A stretch of DNA of 40,967 nt, taken from Spirochaeta sp. LUC14_002_19_P3. Its GTDB lineage: Bacteria; Spirochaetota; Spirochaetia; DSM-2461. The stretch's first letter is position 1; each line of letters starts with the position of its first letter. The stretch lies in contig MUIB01000139.1 of the NCBI GenBank assembly GCA_002084135.1, positions 1 through 40,967 on the forward strand, read 5' to 3'. Made by a program: the position numbers and the translations under genes. Shown piece after piece: positions 19,379 through 29,587 of the stretch. The notes beneath the pieces are model-generated. The model searched no databases. It had not been told where the DNA came from and saw only the letters and a list, made by a program, of their open reading frames with translations.

Positions 19379-19502
19379 ATATTACTCCTGTTCCGATTGT
19401 ATCAATATTTCAGGTTCGTATAAAGGCCATTCAGTGCTTTTTCCCTAATTGTATTCTCCCGCTACTTGCATTTATCCTGATTTTAAAGTATTGTACGAAG
19501 CA

Positions 19503-20366
19503 ATGCGAATAAAAGACTTGTTGAAAACCGGAAAAACAGCTATCAGCTTTGAATTCTTTCCACCCAAAACAGCCGGAGGCTGGGAGAAACTCTTTGGCAC
19601 CATTGCCGGTTTAGTGCCTCTCAATCCGGCATTCGTGAGTGTTACCTATGGGGCAGGCGGTTCTACCCGGGAAAAAACCCATGAGCTTGTGGCCCGTCTC
19701 CAGCAGGAGGCACAGCTTAGCGTATGCGCCCATCTTACCTGCGTTGGCCACAGCCGCGGGCAGATACGGGAAATCCTGAACCAATACGCAGCCATCGGTG
19801 TAAACAACATCCTCGCTCTGCGGGGCGATATTCCCCAAAACACCATCGAAGGCGAGTTCCGCTATGCCGCCGATTTGGTGCGCTTCATCCGTAGTGAACA
19901 GCCCGATATGAGCATAGGAGTTGCCGGATTCCCCGAAGGGCATCCGGAATCCCGCAGCCGTCTGGATGAAATTGACCGTTTAAAAGAAAAAACGGATGCC
20001 GGTGCGGACTACATCATTACCCAGCTTTTTTTTGATAACAGGGATTATTTTGACTTTGTCTCCCGCTGTGAACTGGCCGACATTAAGCTGCCAATTATCG
20101 CGGGCATCATGCCGGTAACCAGCACAGCCAACATAACGCGCATGGCTGAACTGGCACCGCGCACCCGTTTCCCCGCCAGTCTTCTGCGGGCTGTAAATCG
20201 GGCCGCGGGCAAAGAGGGAGTGGAACATGCCGGAATACACTGGGCGGCCGAGCAGGTTAGAGGCCTGCTGGACAAGGACGTTCCGGGCATACACCTGTAC
20301 ACTCTGAATCACTCACGAGCCGTACTTGGCATCCTTGACGCTCTTGGATTGGCCACCCCTGCTTGA
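19503..20366 (+). CDS. metF: Methylenetetrahydrofolate reductase
   Basis: Start trimmed to MRIKDLLKTGKTAISFEFFPPK; SVTYGAGGSTREKTHELV, HLTCVGHSRGQI, ALRGDIP, TQLFFDN. Confidence 0.94.
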   Translation: MRIKDLLKTGKTAISFEFFPPKTAGGWEKLFGTIAGLVPLNPAFVSVTYGAGGSTREKTHELVARLQQEAQLSVCAHLTCVGHSRGQIREILNQYAAIGVNNILALRGDIPQNTIEGEFRYAADLVRFIRSEQPDMSIGVAGFPEGHPESRSRLDEIDRLKEKTDAGADYIITQLFFDNRDYFDFVSRCELADIKLPIIAGIMPVTSTANITRMAELAPRTRFPASLLRAVNRAAGKEGVEHAGIHWAAEQVRGLLDKDVPGIHLYTLNHSRAVLGILDALGLATPA

Positions 20367-20404
20367 AATTTCCTGTAAACGGTATTGGTATACTTCCTTT
20401 ATAA

Positions 20405-22144
20405 ATGCTAAAATATCCCATGAAAACGAATCTAAAACGCTTTGTTAATGTGGCCGCCGGGCGTGAAGAGGCCGATCTGGTGCTTAAAAATGCCCGTGTC
20501 GTGAATGTCTTTACCCGCGAAATAGCGGAAAGCAGTATTGCTGTTAATCAGGGGAAGATTGCCGGTATCGGGAATTATCGGGGGCGGGAAGAAGTAGACC
20601 TTGGCGGGCGCCATGTTACACCGGGGCTCATCGACAGCCATGTTCACATTGAATCCGCACTGGTATCCCCGGAGCAGTTTGCCCGCCTTGTCGTGCCGCG
20701 GGGAACTACGGCGATAGTTGCGGATCCCCATGAAATAGCCAATGTCCGCGGGCTGGAGGGGATACGCTACATGGTGGAGGCCGCCCGGGGGCTGCCTCTG
20801 GACGTGTACTACATGGTGCCCTCCTGTGTACCGGCCACCCGCTTTGAAAATGCGGGGGCCGTGCTGGATGCAGCGGCCATTGCCTCCATTATGGGGGAAA
20901 CGGGCATACTCGGCCTGGGTGAAATGATGGACTACCCTTCGGTGATAAGAGCGGATGATGATACCCTGGCCAAGCTGGCCGCGGCAGAAAACCATCCCAT
21001 AGACGGCCACTGCCCCATGCTTGAAGGATTCGATCTTGCCGCTTACGCCGCCGCCGGCATTCATACCGACCACGAATGCTCCACCGTGGAGGAAATGAAC
21101 AATCGTCTGCGGCTTGGCATGAGAATACTTATCCGCGAGGGTTCGGCGGCACGTAACCTCAAGGCTCTAATAAAAGGTGTAAACAACGCCAATGCCCACC
21201 GCTGTTCATTCTGCACCGATGATAAGCAGCCCGAGGATATTTTCAGGGAGGGGCATATCGATTACAACATTCGCCTGGCAGTGGAATGCGGCCTGGATGT
21301 TCTTACAGCACTTCAAATGGCCACTCTCAATGCGGCTTTGGGTTATGGCCTGCGGGGCAAGGGGGCCATTGCACCGGGCTACGATGCCGATATTGCTGTT
21401 TTAGACAATCTTGAAACCTTCAGGGTTCATTCCGTTTACAAGAAGGGAGTGAAGGTGGCTGAAAACGGAGAGTCCTTGTTCCAGGTAGGCTGCCCCGATA
21501 TTTCTGCGGTAAGCCATACCGTAAAACTGCCGCCCCTAAGTGCCGATTCCTTTGCGCTCAGGCTGAAAGGCTCCAGTGCCCATGTTATTCAGATTCAGCC
21601 AAACACCCTTATTACCCCAAAAGCTGTCCGCGAAGTAAGAAGAAATTCCGCCGGCTTTTTTGCGGCTAACAGGAATACCGATGTGCGCAAAATTGCCGTA
21701 ATTGAACGCCATCGGGCTAGCGGCAGCATCGGCCTGGGGCTGGTGGAGGGCTATGGAGTTACAGGCGGGGCCGTGGGACTCTCCATTGGCCACGATTCCC
21801 ACAATCTTGTTATCTGTGGCGACTGCGATGGGGATATGAGGCTGGCAGCGGAGGAACTGGAACGCATGGGGGGCGGCATTGTGCTGGTGAAGAACGGCGC
21901 ACTGCTGGATACCCTGCCGCTTCCCATCGCCGGCCTCATGAGTAACAGGCCCGCCGACGAGGTGAACAAAAAACTCCAAAGGCTTAACCAACTGGCCTAC
22001 GATAAACTCCATATCAATAAAAACATCGATCCAGTTATAATGCTCTCGTTTCTTACCCTGCCGGTAATCCCGGAGCTAAAAATTACCGACAAGGGGCTGT
22101 TCGATGTGAAGGCCTTCGATTTTATTGAGGTGAGCGCGGGTTGA
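20405..22144 (+). CDS. ade: Adenine deaminase
   Basis: 579 aa; amidohydrolase motif GLIDSHVHIESALVSPEQFARLVVPRGTTAIVADPHEIANV, CTDDKQPEDIFREGHIDYNIRLAVE. Confidence 0.95.
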   Translation: MLKYPMKTNLKRFVNVAAGREEADLVLKNARVVNVFTREIAESSIAVNQGKIAGIGNYRGREEVDLGGRHVTPGLIDSHVHIESALVSPEQFARLVVPRGTTAIVADPHEIANVRGLEGIRYMVEAARGLPLDVYYMVPSCVPATRFENAGAVLDAAAIASIMGETGILGLGEMMDYPSVIRADDDTLAKLAAAENHPIDGHCPMLEGFDLAAYAAAGIHTDHECSTVEEMNNRLRLGMRILIREGSAARNLKALIKGVNNANAHRCSFCTDDKQPEDIFREGHIDYNIRLAVECGLDVLTALQMATLNAALGYGLRGKGAIAPGYDADIAVLDNLETFRVHSVYKKGVKVAENGESLFQVGCPDISAVSHTVKLPPLSADSFALRLKGSSAHVIQIQPNTLITPKAVREVRRNSAGFFAANRNTDVRKIAVIERHRASGSIGLGLVEGYGVTGGAVGLSIGHDSHNLVICGDCDGDMRLAAEELERMGGGIVLVKNGALLDTLPLPIAGLMSNRPADEVNKKLQRLNQLAYDKLHINKNIDPVIMLSFLTLPVIPELKITDKGLFDVKAFDFIEVSAG

Positions 22145-22178
22145 AGTAAGAAACAGGTACGAAGCTCAAGATACTAAA

Positions 22179-22332
22179 GGGCAACTCTAAAACCCCCATT
22201 GAGTTCTTAACTCGAACTCTTCCGCCGCTCCTTAAGTTGTCAAAATTCTCACGTAGCCTGGCTACGCTCTGCTTTTGCCGCCCGACAAAAAATTTTTTCG
22301 TCAATTTCCTAAAGCTGTTTTTAGAGGTACCC
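22179..22332. repeat. MITE-like dispersed repeat, copy 2
   Basis: GGGCAACTCTAAAA...TTTTTAGAGGTACCC ends; core shared with 14731-14885. Confidence 0.85.
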
Positions 22333-22455
22333 TATATTTTATCCATAAGACGCCAATTTTCTGAAATACCCGGGCATCAAAAAACCTCCTTCATTACAAA
22401 TTCACGGGAGCATAAGCCCAATCGTTGAAATGTCTTCAGAGGCATGGTATTCCAG

Positions 22456-24693
22456 TTAATTTTCTGGTTCCGTTAGCCATTTGAGGCCCACAACACGTCG
22501 ACCAAAATTCGCTTCGCTGAGATACATCAAAGCAGAAGAGTCGGTTTGTTTATACGAGATTTCCCTATTATTAGTTTCAAGGGCATGCCAATGCCCCATG
22601 GATACTATCCGTATTCCTTCATCGCCTTCACCTTCCCAGGGAATGACATAAAACATCCTGTGGCGTATATCCTCATCATCCCTATTGGTTAAGGACCGCA
22701 ATCCAAGCTGGGATAAAGACTTTACCGCGAGATACTGAACAAGCTGCTCTGAACCAGGGTTTATATAGTATAATATTCCGCCATGAACATCATCACTACT
22801 CCATGGGTGGAGTATATTCTGTGTTGACATCCATAATACCCAAATACGGTTTTTAAACACAAACAGGTTTCCTGGGAAATCATGTACGCCAGATTCACTT
22901 GGACGAGCGGCAGTGATACGGCTCCAGGACTCACCGTCTGAAGTTTTCCAAATGGCACCATCAACATTGTATGAGCTGCCTGCACCGTAGTAGAGTTGGC
23001 CCTGGTAAACCACCGCGTCTGCACCCATCGCATTATATGTATCAGCGTAAGACGCATTTGCCTGATTGAACGATTCTTTCCAGGGTGCATTATCCGTTTT
23101 CTTTGTCCAGGCATCTTTGTCCTCTATATCGATAGTATTCCAAATATCCGTTCTGGCTATATAGAGAGTAGCAGCTCCCCACCGACCTATGCCATCGCCC
23201 CCCCCGCCCATAAGCCATATCTTGCCGTTAAAGGGTATCGCGGTAAAGCCGAAGCGGGCAGGCCAGGGGGCATCATAGAGTTTGGTGAAGGTTATGCCAC
23301 CGTCTTCGGATTTATACACGGCATTCAGAGCTGTAGTGGTATTATCGCTTGGGATAGCTGTACTTGAGCCGCCGAGGTGGTATACCGCCCCATTGTATTC
23401 TACCATAACACCCCAGTAAATGCCCTGCAAGCCCGAGTTCCCGGTTTGTTTTGTCCAGGATGCGCCGCCATCGGTGGATATGTAGCTTTGTGCGAATTCA
23501 CCGCCGGTAAGCACAATAGCACCGTCTTCCCGGTAAAGCAGGCAACCAAAGAGATCCGGCTTGGTGCTATCCTGCCAGTCGGTGGGCACAGAAGTTTGAA
23601 CACGCCGAATATTCTTGGCGAGATATTCCAGATTCACCTGAAAGGGGCCGATAAGAGCCGGTGGTTCGTACTTGTTGCTTGCTACAGCATAGAGATCGTA
23701 AAAACCCACATCCAGATGAACTTCTCCGTTCAGGGCCTGTACCTCACTGCTATCAAAAGAATAAGTCTGCCATTGAATCCAGTCCGTAGCACTGCTTCCC
23801 GAAGGCTGTGCTTTGCCTCTGCTGGCCAGATAGTACACCACATCGGGAGTAGGATTGCCAAGCACATCGCCCTCACTAAGCGCAAAGACACCCATATCTA
23901 TATCGCTGGGGGTAATTTGCGGCCCGCCCTGCCATTCCGGCTTGAAGCCCGTTACCTCAAAAGGAATCGGATTGCTCCGCAGAGCGGAAGGTCCGCCATT
24001 GTGTGCTACGGCATAGAGTGTATACTCATGGGCCTGTACCTGTATGCCCGCAAGACTTTTTTGGGATTCCGCATCGCTGCCCGAAGTGCCAACATATTCC
24101 CAGCCCTCATAGAGCCAATCGAATCTTGTATCTTCGCCCTCAGGCGGAATAGATGGATCCAACTTTTTGCGGCCAATGTAGTAATCGTATTCCGGGAGGG
24201 GGTCTCCACCGATAGCCACAGGGGGAACGATGGTTATCATCCCCGCCTGTCCGGTATCGACACTGGGCTGATTGCTCCATGCCGTAGGAGAAAGGGCCTC
24301 AACGATGCTGCCTTCGGCACGAGGACTGCGAACCACTCCCTTAACATTGGAGGCCACGGCAACAAGAAGATAATTTCCGTTTTTCAGGCCGATTACCGGA
24401 CTGGCAATGTCCTCCACCAGCTTCCATTCCGCGCTTAGCCAGTCTTCGTCTTCATTGAAGCCGGCTTCAGGCATGGCCATTCCCTCCGCCGCATAATAAT
24501 AGGCCACTTCCGGGGCCGGGCTTCCACCCGCCACGCCGGGAAGAACAGTAAAGCGTCCCCGCACCGCAACATCAAGCTGTGGGCTCTCGGTCCAGAAGGG
24601 AGCGGTGGAGCCGCTCCCCGTTTCATTTACCTGCACACAAGCCGCAAGAAGAAAAAAACACAGTATTAAAAACAGTTGATTTTTTTTATTCAT
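22456..24693 (-). CDS. Lipoprotein: three YYYA-type repeats plus kelch-like C-terminal domain
   Basis: Start trimmed to MNKKNQLFLILCFFLLAACVQ (lipobox LAAC); preceded by AGGAG; repeats PTPDVVYYLAS...GFYDLYAVASN; kelch-like YNGAVYHLGGSS..., NGKIWLMGGG.... Confidence 0.8.
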   Translation of the reverse strand: MNKKNQLFLILCFFLLAACVQVNETGSGSTAPFWTESPQLDVAVRGRFTVLPGVAGGSPAPEVAYYYAAEGMAMPEAGFNEDEDWLSAEWKLVEDIASPVIGLKNGNYLLVAVASNVKGVVRSPRAEGSIVEALSPTAWSNQPSVDTGQAGMITIVPPVAIGGDPLPEYDYYIGRKKLDPSIPPEGEDTRFDWLYEGWEYVGTSGSDAESQKSLAGIQVQAHEYTLYAVAHNGGPSALRSNPIPFEVTGFKPEWQGGPQITPSDIDMGVFALSEGDVLGNPTPDVVYYLASRGKAQPSGSSATDWIQWQTYSFDSSEVQALNGEVHLDVGFYDLYAVASNKYEPPALIGPFQVNLEYLAKNIRRVQTSVPTDWQDSTKPDLFGCLLYREDGAIVLTGGEFAQSYISTDGGASWTKQTGNSGLQGIYWGVMVEYNGAVYHLGGSSTAIPSDNTTTALNAVYKSEDGGITFTKLYDAPWPARFGFTAIPFNGKIWLMGGGGDGIGRWGAATLYIARTDIWNTIDIEDKDAWTKKTDNAPWKESFNQANASYADTYNAMGADAVVYQGQLYYGAGSSYNVDGAIWKTSDGESWSRITAARPSESGVHDFPGNLFVFKNRIWVLWMSTQNILHPWSSDDVHGGILYYINPGSEQLVQYLAVKSLSQLGLRSLTNRDDEDIRHRMFYVIPWEGEGDEGIRIVSMGHWHALETNNREISYKQTDSSALMYLSEANFGRRVVGLKWLTEPEN

Positions 24694-24704
24694 TGCTAGC
24701 ACTC

Positions 24705-26873
24705 CTACTCCCCAATCCACACAGCCTTAAGCACTGTATAGCTTGGATCGTCCTTGATTAGAATTATGTTCCCAAAATGAAAAACGCCAGGGTTTTTATA
24801 TGCTCCATTCGCATAATAATAGAACACTTTTGTCCACTCCCTGCCATTGAAGGAGTGCCAGACATCCTTAAAGTTTGTAATGTTGTTTTTGCCGCCAATA
24901 AGCCAGAGCCTGTCCTGGTAGACAAAGAAGCTATGGCCCATACGGGAACCCCATTTTTTCCCCACTGTGGGTTCCCTCAGCCAGCTTATCCCATCGCTGG
25001 ACGACCAGACATCGTCCAGCATGACACCAGTGCTATCCTTTCCTCCCGACACCCATATCCTGTCCTTGTAAACGACGGCGGCGGCCCGGCTGCGGGCGGG
25101 CCATGGGGCGTTGGCTATGTTCTCCCAGTTGCGTCCATCCTCTGAAACCCAGACATCATTCAGGGCCGCACCGTCTTCATTTTCGCCGCCGAACAGATAA
25201 ATCTTGTTGTTGTGAAATACGCCAGACGCATAAATGCGGGGCTCCCACCTATTGTGATACCATCCGGGATTATCGGCGAGTGACTTCAGGTCTGGAGCCC
25301 CATATCTATCCCTCTTCTCGGCGGGGGCTTTGTAGCCGGCGGCGTCTATTAGAATCGGGTAAACAGCTACAAAAAGTCTTGAACTTTTAGCAAAACTGTA
25401 ACTGTTATTGGTATAGCTGTTATTGAGTATTCCACCCATCAGATAAAAATTACCGCTACGGTCGGTTACGAGGGTGTACTTTGTATAAGTTAAATCAGTT
25501 GCCCACGTAACACTGCTCCCAATAGCATTGGTGGTGCTTCTAGTCTTATGGGTGATTGGTTTGGAAGCATATAAACCGCCTTGAAAAAACAGGCTTAAGC
25601 CATTGTTGAAGGATTTTGGATACAGGAAGCCATAATAGCTTACCCCATTATATAGAGTACCATCCTCTGTTAGTGGATCATCTATCGGGCTAATATAGGG
25701 TATGGCTTCAGCATCAACCTCAGCAGTAAATACCGTCCTATAATAAGCATTGCTTGCCTGGGTAACGAATTCCCCCAATCCATATACAGTGAACTTCAAC
25801 GGTTCCGATACACCAGCGCCAAACTGGTTTGAAGCTACTCCATAAAACTGGTAATTTCTTGATGCGGGCACAACATTTTCCACTGTGTCGTCTATTTTAA
25901 TGGGCTTCCAGCCTTTTTCCACCCATTTCTCTGCCAGGCCCCAGTCCGCTTCTTCCGGCGGCGAAAGGTTGAGCCCGTAATAATAGTTGGCATCGTCGGC
26001 AGAGGCAAGCGGGTAGCCGCCGGGTGCACCGCCGTTTGCAAAGCGGAAAGAGCTTTCCCCCATGGTTTCCACCGTTGGAAGGGTGGGCCAGCTCGGCACG
26101 CCGCCAAAGGTTAAGGAATTGAGTTTAAGGCGAACTGAGCCGCCGTTGTTGGAGGCCACAGCGTAAATATCGTACTTGCCAGGGTCCATGTTATAGGCCT
26201 TATTGAATTGAATCGGCTTCCAGCCTCCATTTACCCAATCCAGCAGAGCATCTTTATTTTCTTCGGGGATAAGAGGGGCTGTTTCCTCATCGTTTTCATC
26301 CAGGGTGTATGCGGCGAAGTAGTAACGGTAATCGGGCTCCGGATCTGCCGGAGTAACATCGCCTGTATTGGGGTCTTTGGCGTTTACTGCCGTACCCTTG
26401 CCTATGACATGCGCCACTCCGTTGGAGGTATTTGTATCCAGCACGGGAGTATCCGTCCATAGTGTGGGAGCAACGGGAACACCCACCACAACCTCAATTC
26501 TATTGCTGAGCACCTTGTACTCACCGCTAAGGGCCAGCCCTGCAACCGAGTAGTTTCCGCCAGTGGACAGGTTGTAAACCGGCTGCTGGGGATTCTCTAT
26601 TTTGAGCCAGCCGGATGCCTCCCAACTTGTGTTATCGGCGGGTAGTGCCGCGGTCGATTCGGCGTAATAATACGTTATGTTGGCCTCGCTGTCTACCGCG
26701 CCTTCGGTAAGGGAAAACTGCCCCTTTGCCGTGGATGCCACTGCGGGCTGCATGTTCCACACCGGGGGGGAAGCATCCGGCGTGGGATTGGTATTATCTG
26801 TATCTACATTGGTAAGGGTGCAAGCTATTAAAACATACAAAATACCTATGAGTAAAAATATCCATTTTTTCAT
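24705..26873 (-). CDS. Lipoprotein: three YYYA-type repeats plus kelch-like C-terminal domain
   Basis: Start MKKWIFLLIGILYVLIACTL (lipobox LIAC) with GAGGAG upstream; kelch-like NNKIYLFGGENEDGAALNDVWVSEDGRNW..., KDRIWVSGGKDSTGVMLDDVWSSSDGISW, QDRLWLIGGKNN. Confidence 0.82.
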   Translation of the reverse strand: MKKWIFLLIGILYVLIACTLTNVDTDNTNPTPDASPPVWNMQPAVASTAKGQFSLTEGAVDSEANITYYYAESTAALPADNTSWEASGWLKIENPQQPVYNLSTGGNYSVAGLALSGEYKVLSNRIEVVVGVPVAPTLWTDTPVLDTNTSNGVAHVIGKGTAVNAKDPNTGDVTPADPEPDYRYYFAAYTLDENDEETAPLIPEENKDALLDWVNGGWKPIQFNKAYNMDPGKYDIYAVASNNGGSVRLKLNSLTFGGVPSWPTLPTVETMGESSFRFANGGAPGGYPLASADDANYYYGLNLSPPEEADWGLAEKWVEKGWKPIKIDDTVENVVPASRNYQFYGVASNQFGAGVSEPLKFTVYGLGEFVTQASNAYYRTVFTAEVDAEAIPYISPIDDPLTEDGTLYNGVSYYGFLYPKSFNNGLSLFFQGGLYASKPITHKTRSTTNAIGSSVTWATDLTYTKYTLVTDRSGNFYLMGGILNNSYTNNSYSFAKSSRLFVAVYPILIDAAGYKAPAEKRDRYGAPDLKSLADNPGWYHNRWEPRIYASGVFHNNKIYLFGGENEDGAALNDVWVSEDGRNWENIANAPWPARSRAAAVVYKDRIWVSGGKDSTGVMLDDVWSSSDGISWLREPTVGKKWGSRMGHSFFVYQDRLWLIGGKNNITNFKDVWHSFNGREWTKVFYYYANGAYKNPGVFHFGNIILIKDDPSYTVLKAVWIGE

Positions 26874-26902
26874 TTTATGCACTCCTCTACTTTTACCTGA
26901 AA

Positions 26903-29500
26903 CTACTGTACGGTAAAGCTTATTTTTTCTGAATGAAAATAGTTTTCTGCCTTTGCCACAACTAAAAGATGGTAGTCGCCAGCCGCTACAACTTCTGGTA
27001 CATTGAATTCAGCAACAGATGCTTCATAGGAATTCCAATACAGTTCATCCATATATACGGGATTTCCCAAAACTGAAATGTAATCGTCCTCTCCAAAAAC
27101 CTTCAAGTTAGTATTGTCTAATACATCTTTGTGATAATACACATAGGCTATTTGAGTTTCATTTAGATCTGTGTTGGTTTCAGCGGCAACCGTTATAGTA
27201 AACTGACCGGGCGTGCTGGTATCAATGGTTGGAGCCTTAACAAGGTTACCCTTGGTACCTAAGGGTATCGTTATCGTAATATTCCTTATAACCGTATCCT
27301 CGCTATTCGTGGCTACAGCAATAAAGTCGTATTCATCCGGAAAAACACCAACGTCGGTGTCCGGATCAACTTTTGTGTAGCCGTTATTCGTCCAGTCTGT
27401 ATCGCTCCAGGTTTTCTGCCATGCTGGAGTAGCAACATGAACACCCCTGTAATACGTTACTGTTGGCACGGGAGAACCGCTTACCTGTGCGGGTATAAAG
27501 CGGTAACTGGAGGTATCGGCAATTACCATCGTTTCCACACTGTGTTCCACATCAAAAGAAGGAACGGCAGGGGGGCTTATGGAAAAAACCACCTCGGGAG
27601 TAATAAGCTTGCTATACGTATTTATAGCGGTAGCATAAAAATGATAGTCACCAGTGTCTATGTTCGTTATTTCATTTCCAGCATCGACTTCCGTGGTAAT
27701 GTCGGTAAAAGCACTCCAGTCGCCGTCCGCTTCCGTTGGTGGATCCACGCTGGAGAGGGCATAGTAATACTTACGTGTCACTCCAATTTCATTCGGTAGC
27801 AAAGCTTTGTCCCTTACCCAAAATTTTCCTTTGTTGGCCGTTGTATCTGTTAAATCCGCAGACACTTTGGGCGTACTGTTCCACGTTAGAGTGGACTGCA
27901 CCTGAAATGTTCCCCCGTTCGATACAGCATTCCCCCCGTTGTTGGATGCCAAACCGTAGAAAACGTAATTGCCGGCTTTCAGATAGAGAGGCACATCCGG
28001 ATTGATTTTTACCAGCACCTTGCTGGCATCCCAATCGTCATTCGGCCCCAGAGCTGCCTGGCCTTCCGCGCCGTAGTAATACTTGTCTACTGGAGCTGGC
28101 GTACCGGAGAGAACTCCTCTGGTAAACACAACCTTGTTCGGTTCATCGCTGGTTGCCATGGGATCGGTGGTCCATACCGGCATGGTTGGAGCCGTTACAG
28201 CAAAATTTTTTCTTGTCGATGCCATGCTACCGGCATTATTCCGTGCGACAGCGTAAAGCCAGTAATTGCCTGCTCCCACCTTTATGGGAACACCTTCTTC
28301 TACTTTATTGGTAATATCTGTATAACCGGTCCATGTGCCTCCTGCATCGGCTGGTGGAGTGGTGTTTTCCAGTGCGTAATAATACTTTATGGAAGGTTCG
28401 GGCTGGCCCGTTCCGGTTACGGTGCTTACGGAAAATTCTCCCGCAACTGTGTCATCCACGTTCGGCGTGGGAGGAACGTCCAGAGAAGCAGGGTTCACAC
28501 GGAAGACCGCTTCGGTGCTTGCGACAGTACCATAAGTGTTATTTGCAACTGCGTAAAGAATATAATCTCCCGCGGATGTTACAATAGCCTCTTCTGCGTT
28601 AACTTTTGTGTTGGCAATAAGGATAAATCCGGCATCCGTCCAAGTCGTATCCAAGGAAATATCAATATTCGTATCGTCAAGCGCAGGTGGGGTAGTGCTG
28701 CTTGCGGCATAATAATACTTTACGGAAGGCGTGGGGCCTCCGCGGACAGTGCCGGGTACAACCGTAAACTGACCATTCAGGCTCGTATCAGCACTGGGAG
28801 CATCCTGCCATTGCGGCGTGCCTTTAACGGTAAAGGTTACCTTGGCGGACTTTTCCTTAATCAAACGAACATAGGCCAGGCCGTAGAGATCGTATTCACC
28901 CACAACGTCCTCAACTTTTTTGCCGGGAATCGCTATTTTGAACGCGCTCCAGTCGCCGTAGGCATCGGGGGCTTCCGTACCGGACCGGGCATAATAATAT
29001 TGCACCTGGGGAGTGGGTTTCCCCTCGATTGTTCCGTACGAATTTATGGTAAATTGATTTTCAACAGAAACATCAATTCCGGGAGATATCGTCCACTTCA
29101 ACGGCGAAGTAACAGAAAATACAATAATTTTTGAACGCGCGTAATTGTCATTGGCATCGGCGGCAACAGCGTAAAGCTGATAGTCGCCTGCCCCCGCACT
29201 GTAAGTGCCGGAATCATCCAGGCGTGTCCAATTTGTCCATTCACTATCGGCGTTTTTTCGCGCCTCAGGTGCTTTAATGCCTACAGTGCTGTAATAATAT
29301 AGCACCAGTATAGCATCGCCACCTGGAAATCCAGCTTGCAGGCGAAACTCATTCTGCATGCCAGTAACTACCGGCAGCGTGCCATCCTCCCAGTTCGGTA
29401 GAACATTTTCTCTAGGCACGGAGACAGCAAGGTGACATCCGGTGAGCAGAAGACTTCCGGCGTACAAACTCAAAACAGCAATGAATAATATATGCTTCAT
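26903..29500 (-). CDS. Lipoprotein composed of about eight YYYA-type (Ig/FN3-like?) repeats
   Basis: Start trimmed to MKHILFIAVLSLYAGSLLLTGCH (lipobox LTGC) with AAGGAAA upstream; repeats such as GGPTPSVKYYYAASSTTPP...AGDYILYAVANNTYGTVASTEAVFRV. Confidence 0.82.
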   Translation of the reverse strand: MKHILFIAVLSLYAGSLLLTGCHLAVSVPRENVLPNWEDGTLPVVTGMQNEFRLQAGFPGGDAILVLYYYSTVGIKAPEARKNADSEWTNWTRLDDSGTYSAGAGDYQLYAVAADANDNYARSKIIVFSVTSPLKWTISPGIDVSVENQFTINSYGTIEGKPTPQVQYYYARSGTEAPDAYGDWSAFKIAIPGKKVEDVVGEYDLYGLAYVRLIKEKSAKVTFTVKGTPQWQDAPSADTSLNGQFTVVPGTVRGGPTPSVKYYYAASSTTPPALDDTNIDISLDTTWTDAGFILIANTKVNAEEAIVTSAGDYILYAVANNTYGTVASTEAVFRVNPASLDVPPTPNVDDTVAGEFSVSTVTGTGQPEPSIKYYYALENTTPPADAGGTWTGYTDITNKVEEGVPIKVGAGNYWLYAVARNNAGSMASTRKNFAVTAPTMPVWTTDPMATSDEPNKVVFTRGVLSGTPAPVDKYYYGAEGQAALGPNDDWDASKVLVKINPDVPLYLKAGNYVFYGLASNNGGNAVSNGGTFQVQSTLTWNSTPKVSADLTDTTANKGKFWVRDKALLPNEIGVTRKYYYALSSVDPPTEADGDWSAFTDITTEVDAGNEITNIDTGDYHFYATAINTYSKLITPEVVFSISPPAVPSFDVEHSVETMVIADTSSYRFIPAQVSGSPVPTVTYYRGVHVATPAWQKTWSDTDWTNNGYTKVDPDTDVGVFPDEYDFIAVATNSEDTVIRNITITIPLGTKGNLVKAPTIDTSTPGQFTITVAAETNTDLNETQIAYVYYHKDVLDNTNLKVFGEDDYISVLGNPVYMDELYWNSYEASVAEFNVPEVVAAGDYHLLVVAKAENYFHSEKISFTVQ

Positions 29501-29537
29501 GTCTATTTCCTTATAGATGCTTACAGCGGCTCCATAA

Positions 29538-29566
29538 AGTATAAATTTTTTTTGTGTTTTCATCAA
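29538..29566 (-). promoter_or_regulatory. Putative promoter of the lipoprotein gene cluster
   Basis: Minus strand TTGATG-N17-TATACT, 38-66 nt upstream of the ATG at 29500. Confidence 0.5.
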
Positions 29567-29587
29567 AATCGCATAATTTGCGGTTTT

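Noticed and set aside
22237-22428. 63-aa ORF inside MITE-like copy 2
   Set aside because: Starts inside the repeat and runs out of it; not preserved as an ORF in copy 1.
23377-24438. 353-aa plus-strand ORF
   Set aside because: Antisense to the kelch lipoprotein gene; no SD-supported start or domain signature.
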